Below are positions 1-9,136 of a DNA stretch of 64,000 bases, piece after piece. Source of the stretch: Geomonas sp. RF6 (GTDB taxonomy: Bacteria > Desulfobacterota > Desulfuromonadia > Geobacterales > Geobacteraceae); NCBI RefSeq assembly GCF_021044625.1, contig NZ_CP087999.1, forward strand, positions 2,497,001-2,561,000, in the 5' to 3' direction. The translations under genes were made by a program, and so were the position numbers. A model generated the notes under the pieces. That model ran no database searches and was not told the origin of the DNA. It saw only the letters and a list, made by a program, of their open reading frames with translations. Every line of letters starts with the position of its first letter. Within the stretch, counting starts at the first letter, position 1.

Positions 1-1
1 C

Positions 2-115
2 GTCCGGGAGGCGGCTTCGGACGCGGCCGAGAAGACGGGCGTGGTACTGAAATGCCTTCCTGAGCCGATTGTGCGCTACCTGAAGCTGGATCTTTCCATC
101 TCCGAGCGGCCGTGA
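2..115 (+). CDS. 3' end of an unrecognised gene (partial)
   Basis: The frame is open from the window edge and ends at TGA 113-115, giving the last 37 residues of a protein that starts outside the window. The tail (VREAASDAAEK...LKLDLSISERP) matches no family I can name. The same frame continues after the TGA with a four-cysteine stretch (CPRC...CPSC) that looks like a zinc ribbon, so the stop could be a nonsense mutation in a longer gene. A probable ISL3-type end lies 400 bases downstream, so this may be part of a decayed mobile element. Confidence 0.35.
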   Translation, partial: VREAASDAAEKTGVVLKCLPEPIVRYLKLDLSISERP

Positions 116-509
116 CTCTACCGTTGCCCGCGCTGTGCGAGATCCCAGTGGAAAGAAGGGAAGAAATGCCCATCATGTGCTGTTGAAGCGCTGCCGCATC
201 GATGGGAAGTCGTACGTAGCTGGCCACCGTTCTCGTCCCCTGCATCCGCCGAGTTGGACGTCTGCGAAGAGCACGCCTCCCATGCTGTCGATGAGGCGAA
301 TCCAGCGACGCTGGTCTGGATGTACGGATTCTCTCCGTCGTGTACTTGCACCTCAAGTCGTGCACCTTCAGTATCGTTTTCAGCCGGATCTCTTCTATCG
401 GCCAGTGCTCCTCCCGGTCTTCCTGCTGGTCGTCCACCACGTTGTCTTCTCTGAGGCGCCTCGCTCGCTGGAGCGCTTCATTTAGTCAGTAGCACGTCTA
501 CCCCTCTAC

Positions 510-531
510 CCACGGAAAACTCTGAAGAGCC
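510..531. repeat. ISL3-type terminal inverted repeat (putative)
   Basis: This 22-base sequence (CACGGAAAAC ... GAAGAGCC) matches the one at 27646-27667 at about 20 of 22 positions and in the same orientation. Read on the minus strand it begins GGCTCTTC, like ISL3-family ends. The 27.6 kb copy lies just upstream of an ISL3-like transposase start. By analogy an element would lie to the left, over 1-531, but I see no intact transposase there. Confidence 0.45.
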
Positions 532-957
532 CTATTTACGCTTTTGCCTTTTGGGGACAACTTTCAGTGTTGTAGCTTTCGCCGGAGGGTGCAGAGAATG
601 CCCATGTGTTTTAGATACATTTTCGGAGATGCTATTGAACACGCCTGGATCGTAACTGTCCGCTAAATAAATGACTACGGTAGACGTGAATTCCGCCTTC
701 TTATCGTCTACGACCCTAAATAGGGTTAAGGGATTGCCTGGGCTGCATTTGTGTATCAAAAACCACGTTGGCTGTGACAAGTTGTAGCCGTTCATCATTT
801 CAATAATCGAGCCTATTGGGTCGTTGCGCTCTCCCTTGTTATATATATGGATGCCTCCAATTTCATGGTTATAGTACTTGGCGAAAGCAATAACTCTTTC
901 TATAAATAAATTTGTGTTAAGCTCGGCGAAACTTTTTAAGAATAGATATATTCTCAT
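532..957 (-). CDS. hypothetical protein, 141 aa
   Basis: I do not recognise this protein. The ATG at 957 was chosen because a strong ribosome binding site (GAGGAGG) lies 7 bases before it; the frame could extend 6 codons further up. It begins MRIYLFLKSF and ends in a basic tail (VPKRQKRK). There is no signal peptide or transmembrane segment. The gene is AT-richer than its neighbours, as expected for acquired DNA, and stands alone between a putative ISL3 end and the restriction operon, transcribed away from it. Confidence 0.6.
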   Translation of the reverse strand: MRIYLFLKSFAELNTNLFIERVIAFAKYYNHEIGGIHIYNKGERNDPIGSIIEMMNGYNLSQPTWFLIHKCSPGNPLTLFRVVDDKKAEFTSTVVIYLADSYDPGVFNSISENVSKTHGHSLHPPAKATTLKVVPKRQKRK

Positions 958-1510
958 GGTAAATCCTCCTCGCAATTCACTTTACATGTCTACTTGTGAA
1001 TGTCAAATGGTCCAAGTAAGCATATCATTTAGATTTATACTGGCATAATAGACGATATTCGATTGCATTTTTTTGACATAGATGAAATTTATGTGTGATT
1101 TTTTGATTTGTGTCAGTAAAAAATAAAAACTTCTTGTTGTGTGAAAGTGACATAAAGTGAAATATTTTTGCTACTATAACTTTTTTTGTGCCTTCACAAA
1201 AGCCGAAGCGGAGATGGCGGACCAGGGTGGGCCTGCGGAGTTGATGGGGGTGACGAGAAGAGACGGTCCCGCTACCGCAGCTATGAGACTCGAGCGATGC
1301 GAAGGGGCGAGAGCCCCCACGGACTGTCTCAGGCGTGGCTCTTTCCCTGCATGAGTGGCCAGAACGATCCACCCGGAACCGGCCCCTAGCTCGATAGATG
1401 CCCCCAAGCGGCTCCTTCTTGATCGTCTCCCAGGTCAGGGCGTCTATCTCCCAGCCATGGTCGCCGTTTCAGAAATTTTATGGGATGAATGTAATTACTC
1501 TGAAAAATAA
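958..1510. other. intergenic stretch without a supported gene
   Basis: The first part (958-1190) is AT-rich and the second part GC-rich. Short open frames exist in several phases (for example 1174-1407 minus) but none has a convincing ribosome binding site or family. The compositional break near 1195 suggests a junction of DNA of different origin. Confidence 0.4.
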
Positions 1511-1539
1511 TTGACAGCGGGGGTGGGCGGGCATATAGT
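1511..1539 (+). promoter_or_regulatory. sigma70-type promoter of the hsd operon
   Basis: TTGACA at 1511-1516 and TATAGT at 1534-1539 are separated by exactly 17 bases. A start 6-7 bases after the -10 box falls at about 1546, which is the A of the first ATG of the operon. The ATG has no Shine-Dalgarno sequence (GTCGCCTC precedes it), so the first gene may be translated from a leaderless transcript. Confidence 0.6.
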
Positions 1540-1545
1540 CGCCTC

Positions 1546-2151
1546 ATGAAGCCGACTACTGTGCGCATAGAGGACTGTGCCGAGGTGCGGTCCGGATTTT
1601 CAGCCAAAGGTGCCATTGAGAGCGAGCCTGACGGGGCCGTGCAGGTCATCACTGCGCAGCATCTTCGCAAGGGCGAGCCGTACCTTTACCGGGAGGAGCA
1701 CACGCTCCGTATTTCACCTTCCCGATCCACCGAAAAATATCACGTTATACCCGGTGACATCCTGTTTATGTCCCGCGGCGCAAACAACTACGCCGTCCTC
1801 ATCGCGGACATCCCCCAGCCGGCTATCGCCCCCCTCACGTTCTACATACTCAAGCCGAAAGCAAACGTGCTCTCGCCGTACCTCGCCTGGTGCATCAACC
1901 AGGAAGGGGTCAGAGCCCAGTTGAACGAGATACGCACCGGTGCCGGTACTCCGCTGATCCCGCGCCGTGAATTCGGCGAAATTGTCATTCCGCTCCCTCC
2001 CTTGGAGGTCCAGCGGCGCATTGCGGCTGTTGCCGACCTGCAGGCGCGGGAAAGGTCGTTGCTGCATCAACTTGTCGAGGAGACCGAGCGTCTGCATCGC
2101 TTGACCGGCCAGCAGCTTTTGTCCCGCCTGGCCCACGATCCAAAGGAGTAA
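1546..2151 (+). CDS. half-sized type I restriction specificity protein (single TRD)
   Basis: This 201-residue protein resembles one half of an HsdS subunit: one target recognition domain (about 1-150) with the typical end of such a domain (GTPLIPRREFGEIVIPLPPLEVQRRI), then a helical stretch (about 160-195) like the conserved dimer helix. Normal HsdS proteins have two such halves and about 400 residues, like the second specificity gene of this operon. It is the first gene of the operon, 9 bases before hsdM. Half subunits can work as dimers that recognise a palindromic target; whether this one does so, or modifies the full HsdS, is inference. Confidence 0.8.
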   Translation: MKPTTVRIEDCAEVRSGFSAKGAIESEPDGAVQVITAQHLRKGEPYLYREEHTLRISPSRSTEKYHVIPGDILFMSRGANNYAVLIADIPQPAIAPLTFYILKPKANVLSPYLAWCINQEGVRAQLNEIRTGAGTPLIPRREFGEIVIPLPPLEVQRRIAAVADLQARERSLLHQLVEETERLHRLTGQQLLSRLAHDPKE

Positions 2152-2160
2152 CGAATCACC

Positions 2161-3678
2161 ATGACGAGCAAGATATCTCAGCAGGAGATCAATGACATCC
2201 TCTGGAAGGCGTGCGACACCTTCCGGGGCACCATAGATGCCACGGAGTACAAGGACTACATCCTGACCATGCTTTTCGTAAAGTACATCTCCGACGTCTG
2301 GCAGGATCACTACGACGAGTACAAGAAGCATTTCGGGGACGACGAGGAGAGGATCCACCGCCGCATGGAGCGGGAGCGCTTCGTGCTGCCGGAAGAAGGC
2401 TCCTTCTACTACCTTTACGACAACCGCGAGGCGGCCAACGTCGGGGAGCTGATCAACATCGGTCTGGAAAAGATCGAGATGGCCAACAAGACCAAGCTCG
2501 CCAACGTCTTCCGCAACATCGATTTCAATTCGGAGCCCCGTCTGGGCAGCACGCGGCAGCGCAACCGTATTCTCAAGCACCTCCTGGAGGACTTCGGGGA
2601 TCCTCGGCTCAACCTGCGCCCGAGCCGGATTGGCAATCTCGACGTCATCGGTAGCGCGTACGAATACCTCATCGGCCGCTTTGCCGCGGATGCCGGAAAG
2701 AAGGCGGGAGAATTTTATACGCCTCCGGAGGTCTCGCTCCTTCTCGCCAAGGTGCTCGACCCTCAGCCAGGTGAGAGGATCTGCGACCCCGCGGCTGGGT
2801 CGGGTTCCCTTCTGTTAAAGTGCGCGGGCCAGGTGAGGTCCGCCCACAAGAGCAACGATTACTCCCTTTACGGCCAGGAGGCGATCAGCGGCACCTGGGC
2901 GCTGTGCATGATGAACATGTTCCTGCACAACGAGAACAGCACGCGCATCGAGTGGGGCGATACCCTCCTGGAGCCGAAGCTGATCGAAAACGACAAGCTG
3001 ATGCGCTTCGAGGTGGTGGTGGCCAATCCTCCCTTCTCCCTGGACAAGTGGGGGGCCGACAAGGCGGGAGAGGAAGCGAAGCGCTTCAACCGTTGGCACC
3101 GCGGGATCGCGCCGAAGAGCAAGGGGGATTACGCCTTCATCTCGCACATGGTGGAGACAACCACGCAAGGCACCGGGCGTGTCGGCGTTGTCGTGCCGCA
3201 CGGTGTGCTCTTCCGCGGCGGAGCGGAGGGGAAGATTCGCCAGGCGTTCATCGAGGAGAATCTGCTCGATGCGGTGATCGGGCTGCCCCAAAACCTTTTC
3301 TTCGGCACCGGGATCCCGGCCGCCATCCTCATCTTCCGCAGGGACAGGGATGAGCGCACCGAGGTCCTCTTCATCGACGCCAGCCGGGAATTCGAGAGCA
3401 GCAAGAACCAAAACCGGATCCGCGAGGACGTGGAGGTGGCGAAGATCGTCGAGACCTACCGCAGCCGCCATAGCGTAGAGAAGTATTCCTACCTGGCCAG
3501 CCGCGAGGAGATACGCGAGAACGACTACAACCTCAACATTCCCCGCTACGTGGACACCTTTGAAGAGGAGGAAGAGGTGGACATCGTCGCGGTGCAGGAG
3601 CGAATCGTCGGCATCGAAAAGGAGCTAGCCGAGGTGCGCGAGCAGATGGCTGTCTACTTGAAGGAGCTCGGTCTATGA
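2161..3678 (+). CDS. hsdM: type I restriction-modification DNA methyltransferase (HsdM)
   Basis: HsdM methylates adenine in the target of a type I system using S-adenosylmethionine, and is needed for restriction too. The N-terminal helical HsdM domain (about 1-150) is followed by the N6-adenine methyltransferase domain with FYTPPEV (about residue 184), the SAM-binding DPAAGSGSLL (about 208) and the catalytic NPPF (about 289). At 505 residues it is of normal length. AAGGAG lies about 12 bases before the ATG. Its stop overlaps the next start (ATGA), which indicates translational coupling. Confidence 0.95.
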   Translation: MTSKISQQEINDILWKACDTFRGTIDATEYKDYILTMLFVKYISDVWQDHYDEYKKHFGDDEERIHRRMERERFVLPEEGSFYYLYDNREAANVGELINIGLEKIEMANKTKLANVFRNIDFNSEPRLGSTRQRNRILKHLLEDFGDPRLNLRPSRIGNLDVIGSAYEYLIGRFAADAGKKAGEFYTPPEVSLLLAKVLDPQPGERICDPAAGSGSLLLKCAGQVRSAHKSNDYSLYGQEAISGTWALCMMNMFLHNENSTRIEWGDTLLEPKLIENDKLMRFEVVVANPPFSLDKWGADKAGEEAKRFNRWHRGIAPKSKGDYAFISHMVETTTQGTGRVGVVVPHGVLFRGGAEGKIRQAFIEENLLDAVIGLPQNLFFGTGIPAAILIFRRDRDERTEVLFIDASREFESSKNQNRIREDVEVAKIVETYRSRHSVEKYSYLASREEIRENDYNLNIPRYVDTFEEEEEVDIVAVQERIVGIEKELAEVREQMAVYLKELGL

Positions 3679-4697
3679 CCAAAGGGGAACTGATCATCTA
3701 CACGACCGAAGACGGTCGCGTAGCGATGCAGCTGCGGGTGGAGGACGGCACGGTTTGGATGACTCAGATGGAGATGGCGGAGCTATTCCAGAGCACCAAG
3801 CAGAACATCAGCCTGCACATCAAGAACGTTCTGGACGAGGGGGAACTTCCTGAGGAGGCAACTGTCAAGGAATCCTTGACAGTTCAAATCGAAGGGGGAC
3901 GAGAGGTTAAGCGAAAGATCCAGCTCTACAACCTGGACATGATTCTTGCCGTCGGCTACCGGGTCCGTTCCCCGCGCGGCACACAGTTCCGGCAGTGGGC
4001 GACGAGCACGCTGCGCGAGTACCTTGTGAAGGGCTTCGCCATGGACGACCAGCGGCTGAAGGAGCCCGGCGGCTGGGACTATTTCGACGAGCTCATCGAA
4101 CGAATCCGGGACATCCGGGCCTCGGAAAAGCGGTTCTACCAGAAGGTGCGCGACATCTACACCACCAGCGTCGACTACGATTCGCGGAGCGAAGCGGCGC
4201 AGCTCTTCTTCAAGAAGGTACAGAACAAGATGCTCTGGGCGATCACCGGCCACACCGCGCCAGAGATCATCTGCGAGCGCAGCAATACCGGGCTGCTCAA
4301 TATGGGGCTTATGTCATGGGAAGGGGGCCGCGTCCGCAAGAAGGATGTGACCATCGCGAAGAACTACCTGAAGCAGGAGGAGATCGACGAGCTGAACCGC
4401 ATCGTCGCCATGTACCTCGACTACGCCGATGACCAGGCGCGGCGGCGCAAGCAGATGACCATGCGGGATTGGGAAGAGAGACTGGATGCCTTCCTGTCCT
4501 TCAACGAGCGCGACGTGCTGACACATGCCGGGCGCATCAAGTCCGCGGTGGCGGAGAAACTGGCTCTGGGCCGCTACGAAAAGTTCGACGCCCATCGGCG
4601 CGAGGCGGAGCGGCTGGCAGCGGATCGGGTAGATCTTGAGGCGTTGGCGCGGATTGAGAAGTCTGCACTGCCGAAAAAAACGAAGGGGGCATCTTGA
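3675..4697 (+). CDS. RhuM-family protein within the hsd operon
   Basis: This 340-residue protein belongs to the RhuM (virulence protein RhuM) family. The N-terminal part carries a helix-turn-helix-like segment (WMTQMEMAELFQSTKQNISLHI), followed by the family core (YNLDMILAVGYRVRSPRGTQFRQWA) and a charged helical C-terminus. The biochemical role of the family is not established; members are often found inside restriction operons. Its start overlaps the hsdM stop and its stop overlaps the hsdS start, so it should be made together with the restriction complex. A regulatory or accessory defence role is inferred from position. Confidence 0.85.
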   Translation: MTKGELIIYTTEDGRVAMQLRVEDGTVWMTQMEMAELFQSTKQNISLHIKNVLDEGELPEEATVKESLTVQIEGGREVKRKIQLYNLDMILAVGYRVRSPRGTQFRQWATSTLREYLVKGFAMDDQRLKEPGGWDYFDELIERIRDIRASEKRFYQKVRDIYTTSVDYDSRSEAAQLFFKKVQNKMLWAITGHTAPEIICERSNTGLLNMGLMSWEGGRVRKKDVTIAKNYLKQEEIDELNRIVAMYLDYADDQARRRKQMTMRDWEERLDAFLSFNERDVLTHAGRIKSAVAEKLALGRYEKFDAHRREAERLAADRVDLEALARIEKSALPKKTKGAS

Positions 4698-5884
4698 TTC
4701 CCAAGGATTGGCGGAAAATGCGGGTGGATGAGATAGGTAGCGTCCAGGGAGGACGGCAACGCTCTCCACACGCAAAAGGCATCCTACAGCGTTATCTGCG
4801 CGTTGCGAATGTTCAGGATGGTTTCATAGACGCTTCAGACGTGCTCGAGATGCCTTTTACCGAGGCAGAAATTGAACGGTTTCACCTCAAGGATGGGGAC
4901 ATACTGCTGAACGAAGGGCAGAGTCTCGAGTTGGTGGGAAGATCGGCAATGTATCGAGGGAACCCACCGGATTGCTGTTATCAAAATACTCTGATCCGCT
5001 TCCAGGCGGGTGCGCACGTAGATCCCGAGTTCGCTCAGCATCTTTTCACTTACTGCCGTCTTTCAGGTCACTTCCAAGCCATAGCATCGAGAACGACCTC
5101 TATTGCTCACTTGGGCGTGGAGCGTTTTGCGTCTCTGGTTGTACCTGTTCCTCCCGTTGAAGAGCAGAAAAAAATCTCTGAGGTACTGGAAACTTGGTAC
5201 AGCGCCCAAAAATTCCTTGAAGAGGTAATTACCGCCAAAGAAGTGCGCCGTTCTTGGCTCATTCAGCAACTTGTGACCGGGAAGCGGCGGCTTTCGTCTT
5301 TCCAAAAACCGTGGCAAACGGTTCATCTACGAGATGTATTTACTAATCGAATGGAGCCTGATCATCCAGATCTACCCCTTGTCGCCATTACAGGTGAAAA
5401 CGGCGTCGTGAGCCGTGATGATTTGATTCGAAGAGACACCTCAAGCGAAGACAAAAGTAGGTACCTCCGAATCTGCCCTGGCGACATAGGCTATAACACG
5501 ATGCGAATGTGGCAAGGAGTATGTGGTCTCTCCCAGCTAGAGGGTATCGTTAGCCCTGCTTACACAATAGTTACGCCGAAAGATAGCGTCGATGGCGAGT
5601 TCATGGCCCTTCTTTTCAAATCCCCTACAGTAGTACACATGTTCCATCGTCATTCACAGGGGTTAGTCGACGACACCTTAAATCTAAAATGGCGGCACTT
5701 TGCAGAAATTAAGGTGACCATTCCAGAAAAGCCGGAGCAACAAGCCCTTGCCAAGGTCTTTCGTGCCGTGGACCAGGAAATCACTCTCCTACGTGATCAA
5801 CTAGACGCTCTGCGCGAGCAGAAGAAAGGGCTCATGCAGAAGCTTTTGACCGGAAAGGTGCGGGTGAAGGTTTCATGCAGGTGA
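4694..5884 (+). CDS. hsdS: type I restriction specificity subunit (HsdS)
   Basis: This 396-residue protein has two target recognition domains, each followed by a long helix (PVPPVEEQKKISEVLETW near 155-170 and KPEQQALAKVFRAVDQEI near the end). That is the normal layout for reading a bipartite target. The probable start is a TTG that overlaps the TGA of the RhuM gene (TTGA). It ends with the usual QKKGLMQKLLTGKVRV. Its recognition domains differ from the half-sized specificity protein upstream, so two specificities may be available to one HsdM. Confidence 0.92.
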   Translation: MIPKDWRKMRVDEIGSVQGGRQRSPHAKGILQRYLRVANVQDGFIDASDVLEMPFTEAEIERFHLKDGDILLNEGQSLELVGRSAMYRGNPPDCCYQNTLIRFQAGAHVDPEFAQHLFTYCRLSGHFQAIASRTTSIAHLGVERFASLVVPVPPVEEQKKISEVLETWYSAQKFLEEVITAKEVRRSWLIQQLVTGKRRLSSFQKPWQTVHLRDVFTNRMEPDHPDLPLVAITGENGVVSRDDLIRRDTSSEDKSRYLRICPGDIGYNTMRMWQGVCGLSQLEGIVSPAYTIVTPKDSVDGEFMALLFKSPTVVHMFHRHSQGLVDDTLNLKWRHFAEIKVTIPEKPEQQALAKVFRAVDQEITLLRDQLDALREQKKGLMQKLLTGKVRVKVSCR

Positions 5885-5911
5885 TGCTATGAACTGTTTG
5901 AGGGAGGCAGG

Positions 5912-8900
5912 ATGAGGCTTTCTTACCTTGAAGATTTCGATTCGGTTATCCCGGCTATCCAGCTCCTGAGCGCCCTGGGGTGGCGTTACCTGAGCCGGGA
6001 GGAGGCGCTGCGGCTGCGCAACGGCCGTGCCGACCAGGTGGTGCTCACCGAGGTGCTGCGCCCTTGGCTGGAGGCGAATAACCGCATCGAGGTCAAGGGG
6101 GAAAGCCACCTTTTCAGCGACGCCAACATCGCCGAGGCGATCAGACGGCTCACCTCGGAGCCTTTCGACGGGCTGGTGCGCACCAACGAGAAGATCTACC
6201 ACCTGCTCACCTTGGGGACGAGCCTCGATCAGACCATCGCCGGCGATCGCAAGGGGCGCTCCCTGCACTACATCGAATGGCAGCACCCGGAGAGAAACCA
6301 GTACCACGTGACCAACGAGTTCACGGTGGAGCGCACCCGCTCGCACGAGACGGTGCGCTGCGACCTGGTGTTGTTCGTGAACGGCATCCCCTTCGTGGTG
6401 ATCGAGTGCAAGCGCCGGGACAAGGACCACCAGGCGGGGGAGAAGCAGATTGAGATCGCCATCTCCCAGCAGCTGCGCAACCAGAAGGACGACTACGTTC
6501 CCCACCTTTTCCAATTCGCCCAGCTCCTCATAGCCACCAGTGTCAACGATATCCGCTATGCCACCGTAGGTACTCCGCGCAAGTACTGGAGCGTCTGGAA
6601 GGAGGAGGGGTGCCACGACGACGTGATCCACGCTGCCGCCAACCTGCGCCTCCCTTCGCAGGTGGAGGCCCAGATCTTCGCACCGCTGGAGGCGAAGGAG
6701 GTGGAGAGCTTCCGCGAGGCGCGCGACTTCTTCACCGATCTTTGGAGCGCAGGGGACCGGCTCCCCACCAACCAGGACCGCACCCTGTGGGCGTTGCTGC
6801 GGCCGGAGCGGCTGCTGGAGCTCGTCTATGGCTACGTGGTCTTCGACGCGGGAGTCCGCAAGATCGCCCGCTACCAGCAGTACTTTGCGGTGAAGCGGAC
6901 CGTGGAGCGGGTGCTTCCCCTGCACGAGGGGCAGCGACAGGGTGGCGTGATCTGGCACACCACCGGGAGCGGGAAATCCCTTACCATGGTCATGCTGGCC
7001 AAGGCCTTGGCCCTGCATTCCGCAATCGTCAGTCCCCGCGTCATCATAGTCTCCGACCGTGTCGATCTGGACGACCAGATCTGGCGCACCTTCGAAGCGT
7101 GCGGCAAGAGCGCCGCCAAGGCCACCACCGGGGAACACCTGGTGCGCCTCCTCACCGAGGGGAAGGCGAGCGTCATCACGACCATCATCAACAAGTTCAC
7201 CACGGTGCGCGGCAAGTACGGCATCAAGGACCCCAATCCCAACATCTTCGTGCTGGTGGATGAGAGCCACCGTACCAACTACGGCACGACTGCGGCCCAG
7301 ATGCGGCGCGTCTTCAGCCACGCCTGCTACCTCGGCTTCACAGGCACTCCGCTTCTTAAGAGCGAGAAGAGCACCGCCCGCAAGTTCGGGGGATTCATCC
7401 ATTCCTACACCATGCGCAACGCGGTGGAGGACGAAGCGGTGGCGCCGCTTCTGTACGAAGGGCGCATGGCGATTCTCGAGCAGAATCGGGACGCCATGGA
7501 GCGCTGGTTCCAGCGTGTCACGGCAGGCCTTAGCGATGCGCAGAAGGCCGACCTGAAGCGGAAGATGGCCACCAAGGAGGTGGTGCAGAAGGCCGAACAG
7601 CGCCTGCGCATGATCGCCTTCGACATCAGCGCCCACTACCGCGAGAACGTCCAGGGCACCGGGCTCAAAGCCCAGCTTGCCGCCGACTCCCGAACCGCAG
7701 CCATCCTCTACCGCAAATTCCTGAAAGAATACGGCATGGTGGAGGCGGAGGTCATCATGTCGCCGCCGGATACCCGCAAGGAGCACGACTCCACGGAAGA
7801 GGAAGACGAAACCTGCGTCAACGCCTTCTGGAAGGAGATGATGGGGCGTTTCGGCTCCGAAGAGCGCTACCTCAAGGAGCTCATCGGTTCCTTCGGCCGG
7901 GAGGATGGGGTGGAGATCCTCATCGTGGTGGACAAGCTCCTGACCGGCTTCGACGAGCCGCGCAACACCGTCCTTTACATCGACAAAGGGCTCAAGGAGC
8001 ACAACATTCTCCAGGCGATCGCCAGGGTGAATCGCCTCGCCACCGGCAAGGAGTTCGGATATATCGTCGACTACCGCGGCATTCTGGGAGAGCTGAACCA
8101 GGCGATGAACACCTACGACAAGCTGGAGGGGTTCGACGCCGCCGACGTCGACCTCGGGGGCGCCGTGATCGACACGCATGCGGAGGTGCGCACCCTACCG
8201 CAGCGGCACACGGACCTGTGGGACGTCTTCAAGGAGGTTAGGAACAAGCGCGACATCGAGGCGATGGAGCAGCACCTCGCTCCAGAAGACCGGCGGCAGG
8301 CCTTCTACGAAGCGCTCACGGCATACCAGAAGACCCTGGCGGTGGCGCTCGGCACCGAGCACTTCTACGAGGATACGCCGGCGGAGCGCATCAGCGCCTA
8401 CAAGGAGGACCTCAAACTGTTCCGCAGCCTGCGGGCCTCGGTGCAGCAGCGCTTCGCCGAGACGATCGACTACAGCCAATACGAGAAGCAGATCCGTAAG
8501 GTTATGGACAGTCACATCCAGGCGCCTGACGTCGAGGTGGTGACCGAGCTCGTGAACATCTTCGATGTGGAGGCCTTCGATAAAGAAGTGGAGCGCAGGG
8601 TGGGCGCCGCGGCAAAGGCGGACACCATTGCCAGCCGCCTGGTGAAGACCATTCACGAAAAGATGGACGAGGACCCCGTCTTCTACCGCAAGTTCGCCGA
8701 CCTAGTGCAACAGGCCATCGATGATTACCGCAGCGGCCGGATCTCCGACGCCGAGTACCTGCGCAAGGTGGCCGACCAGTTGGCAACGGTCAGGCAAGGG
8801 CATGAGGCGGAGCTGCCGGATCAGCTCACCCATTACAAGGAGGCACGGTCTTTTTACGGCGTGGTGGGAGAGGTGCTTGAGGGATACGGCCCGGAGCAGG

Positions 8901-9133
8901 CGGAGCGCAAACAGCTGGCCACCGAAATGGCCATCGCCATCGATGAGATCATCGGCAGCCTGAAACGCCGCGACTGGCACACCATGGAAGACGTAATGAA
9001 GGACATGCAGAACGCCATAGACGACTATCTTTTCGAGGCGCGAGACAGGCTCGGCGTCGGCCTTTCGACAGCTGACATGGACGTGATCATCGAGCGCTGC
9101 CTCTCCATCGCGAAGAAACTGGCAGGCGGATAG
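5912..9133 (+). CDS. hsdR: type I restriction endonuclease / translocase (HsdR)
   Basis: HsdR is the motor and nuclease subunit. The N-terminal nuclease domain shows a PD-(D/E)xK-type core (CDLVLFVNG then VVIECKR, about 150-168). A superfamily 2 helicase follows, with Walker A (TTGSGKS, about 352), DESH (about 450) and C-terminal motifs (LLTGFDEP, QAIARVNR). The C-terminal third is helical and probably contacts HsdM. At 1073 residues it is intact. The start is supported by GGGAGG a few bases upstream. Confidence 0.95.
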   Translation: MRLSYLEDFDSVIPAIQLLSALGWRYLSREEALRLRNGRADQVVLTEVLRPWLEANNRIEVKGESHLFSDANIAEAIRRLTSEPFDGLVRTNEKIYHLLTLGTSLDQTIAGDRKGRSLHYIEWQHPERNQYHVTNEFTVERTRSHETVRCDLVLFVNGIPFVVIECKRRDKDHQAGEKQIEIAISQQLRNQKDDYVPHLFQFAQLLIATSVNDIRYATVGTPRKYWSVWKEEGCHDDVIHAAANLRLPSQVEAQIFAPLEAKEVESFREARDFFTDLWSAGDRLPTNQDRTLWALLRPERLLELVYGYVVFDAGVRKIARYQQYFAVKRTVERVLPLHEGQRQGGVIWHTTGSGKSLTMVMLAKALALHSAIVSPRVIIVSDRVDLDDQIWRTFEACGKSAAKATTGEHLVRLLTEGKASVITTIINKFTTVRGKYGIKDPNPNIFVLVDESHRTNYGTTAAQMRRVFSHACYLGFTGTPLLKSEKSTARKFGGFIHSYTMRNAVEDEAVAPLLYEGRMAILEQNRDAMERWFQRVTAGLSDAQKADLKRKMATKEVVQKAEQRLRMIAFDISAHYRENVQGTGLKAQLAADSRTAAILYRKFLKEYGMVEAEVIMSPPDTRKEHDSTEEEDETCVNAFWKEMMGRFGSEERYLKELIGSFGREDGVEILIVVDKLLTGFDEPRNTVLYIDKGLKEHNILQAIARVNRLATGKEFGYIVDYRGILGELNQAMNTYDKLEGFDAADVDLGGAVIDTHAEVRTLPQRHTDLWDVFKEVRNKRDIEAMEQHLAPEDRRQAFYEALTAYQKTLAVALGTEHFYEDTPAERISAYKEDLKLFRSLRASVQQRFAETIDYSQYEKQIRKVMDSHIQAPDVEVVTELVNIFDVEAFDKEVERRVGAAAKADTIASRLVKTIHEKMDEDPVFYRKFADLVQQAIDDYRSGRISDAEYLRKVADQLATVRQGHEAELPDQLTHYKEARSFYGVVGEVLEGYGPEQAERKQLATEMAIAIDEIIGSLKRRDWHTMEDVMKDMQNAIDDYLFEARDRLGVGLSTADMDVIIERCLSIAKKLAGG

Positions 9134-9136
9134 CCG

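Noticed and set aside
61-75. 11-base match (GAGCCGATTGT) to the 3' end of tRNA-Thr, as a possible second attachment site
   Set aside because: The match is short, lies inside an open frame and does not continue into the T-arm sequence; chance is a fair explanation.
118-485. Open frames on both strands over the left-end ISL3-like region
   Set aside because: They have no ribosome binding sites and no recognisable protein sequence.
1174-1407. Minus-strand and plus-strand frames of 65-77 codons in the GC-rich patch
   Set aside because: Several frames are open at once because of base composition; no start signals or homology.
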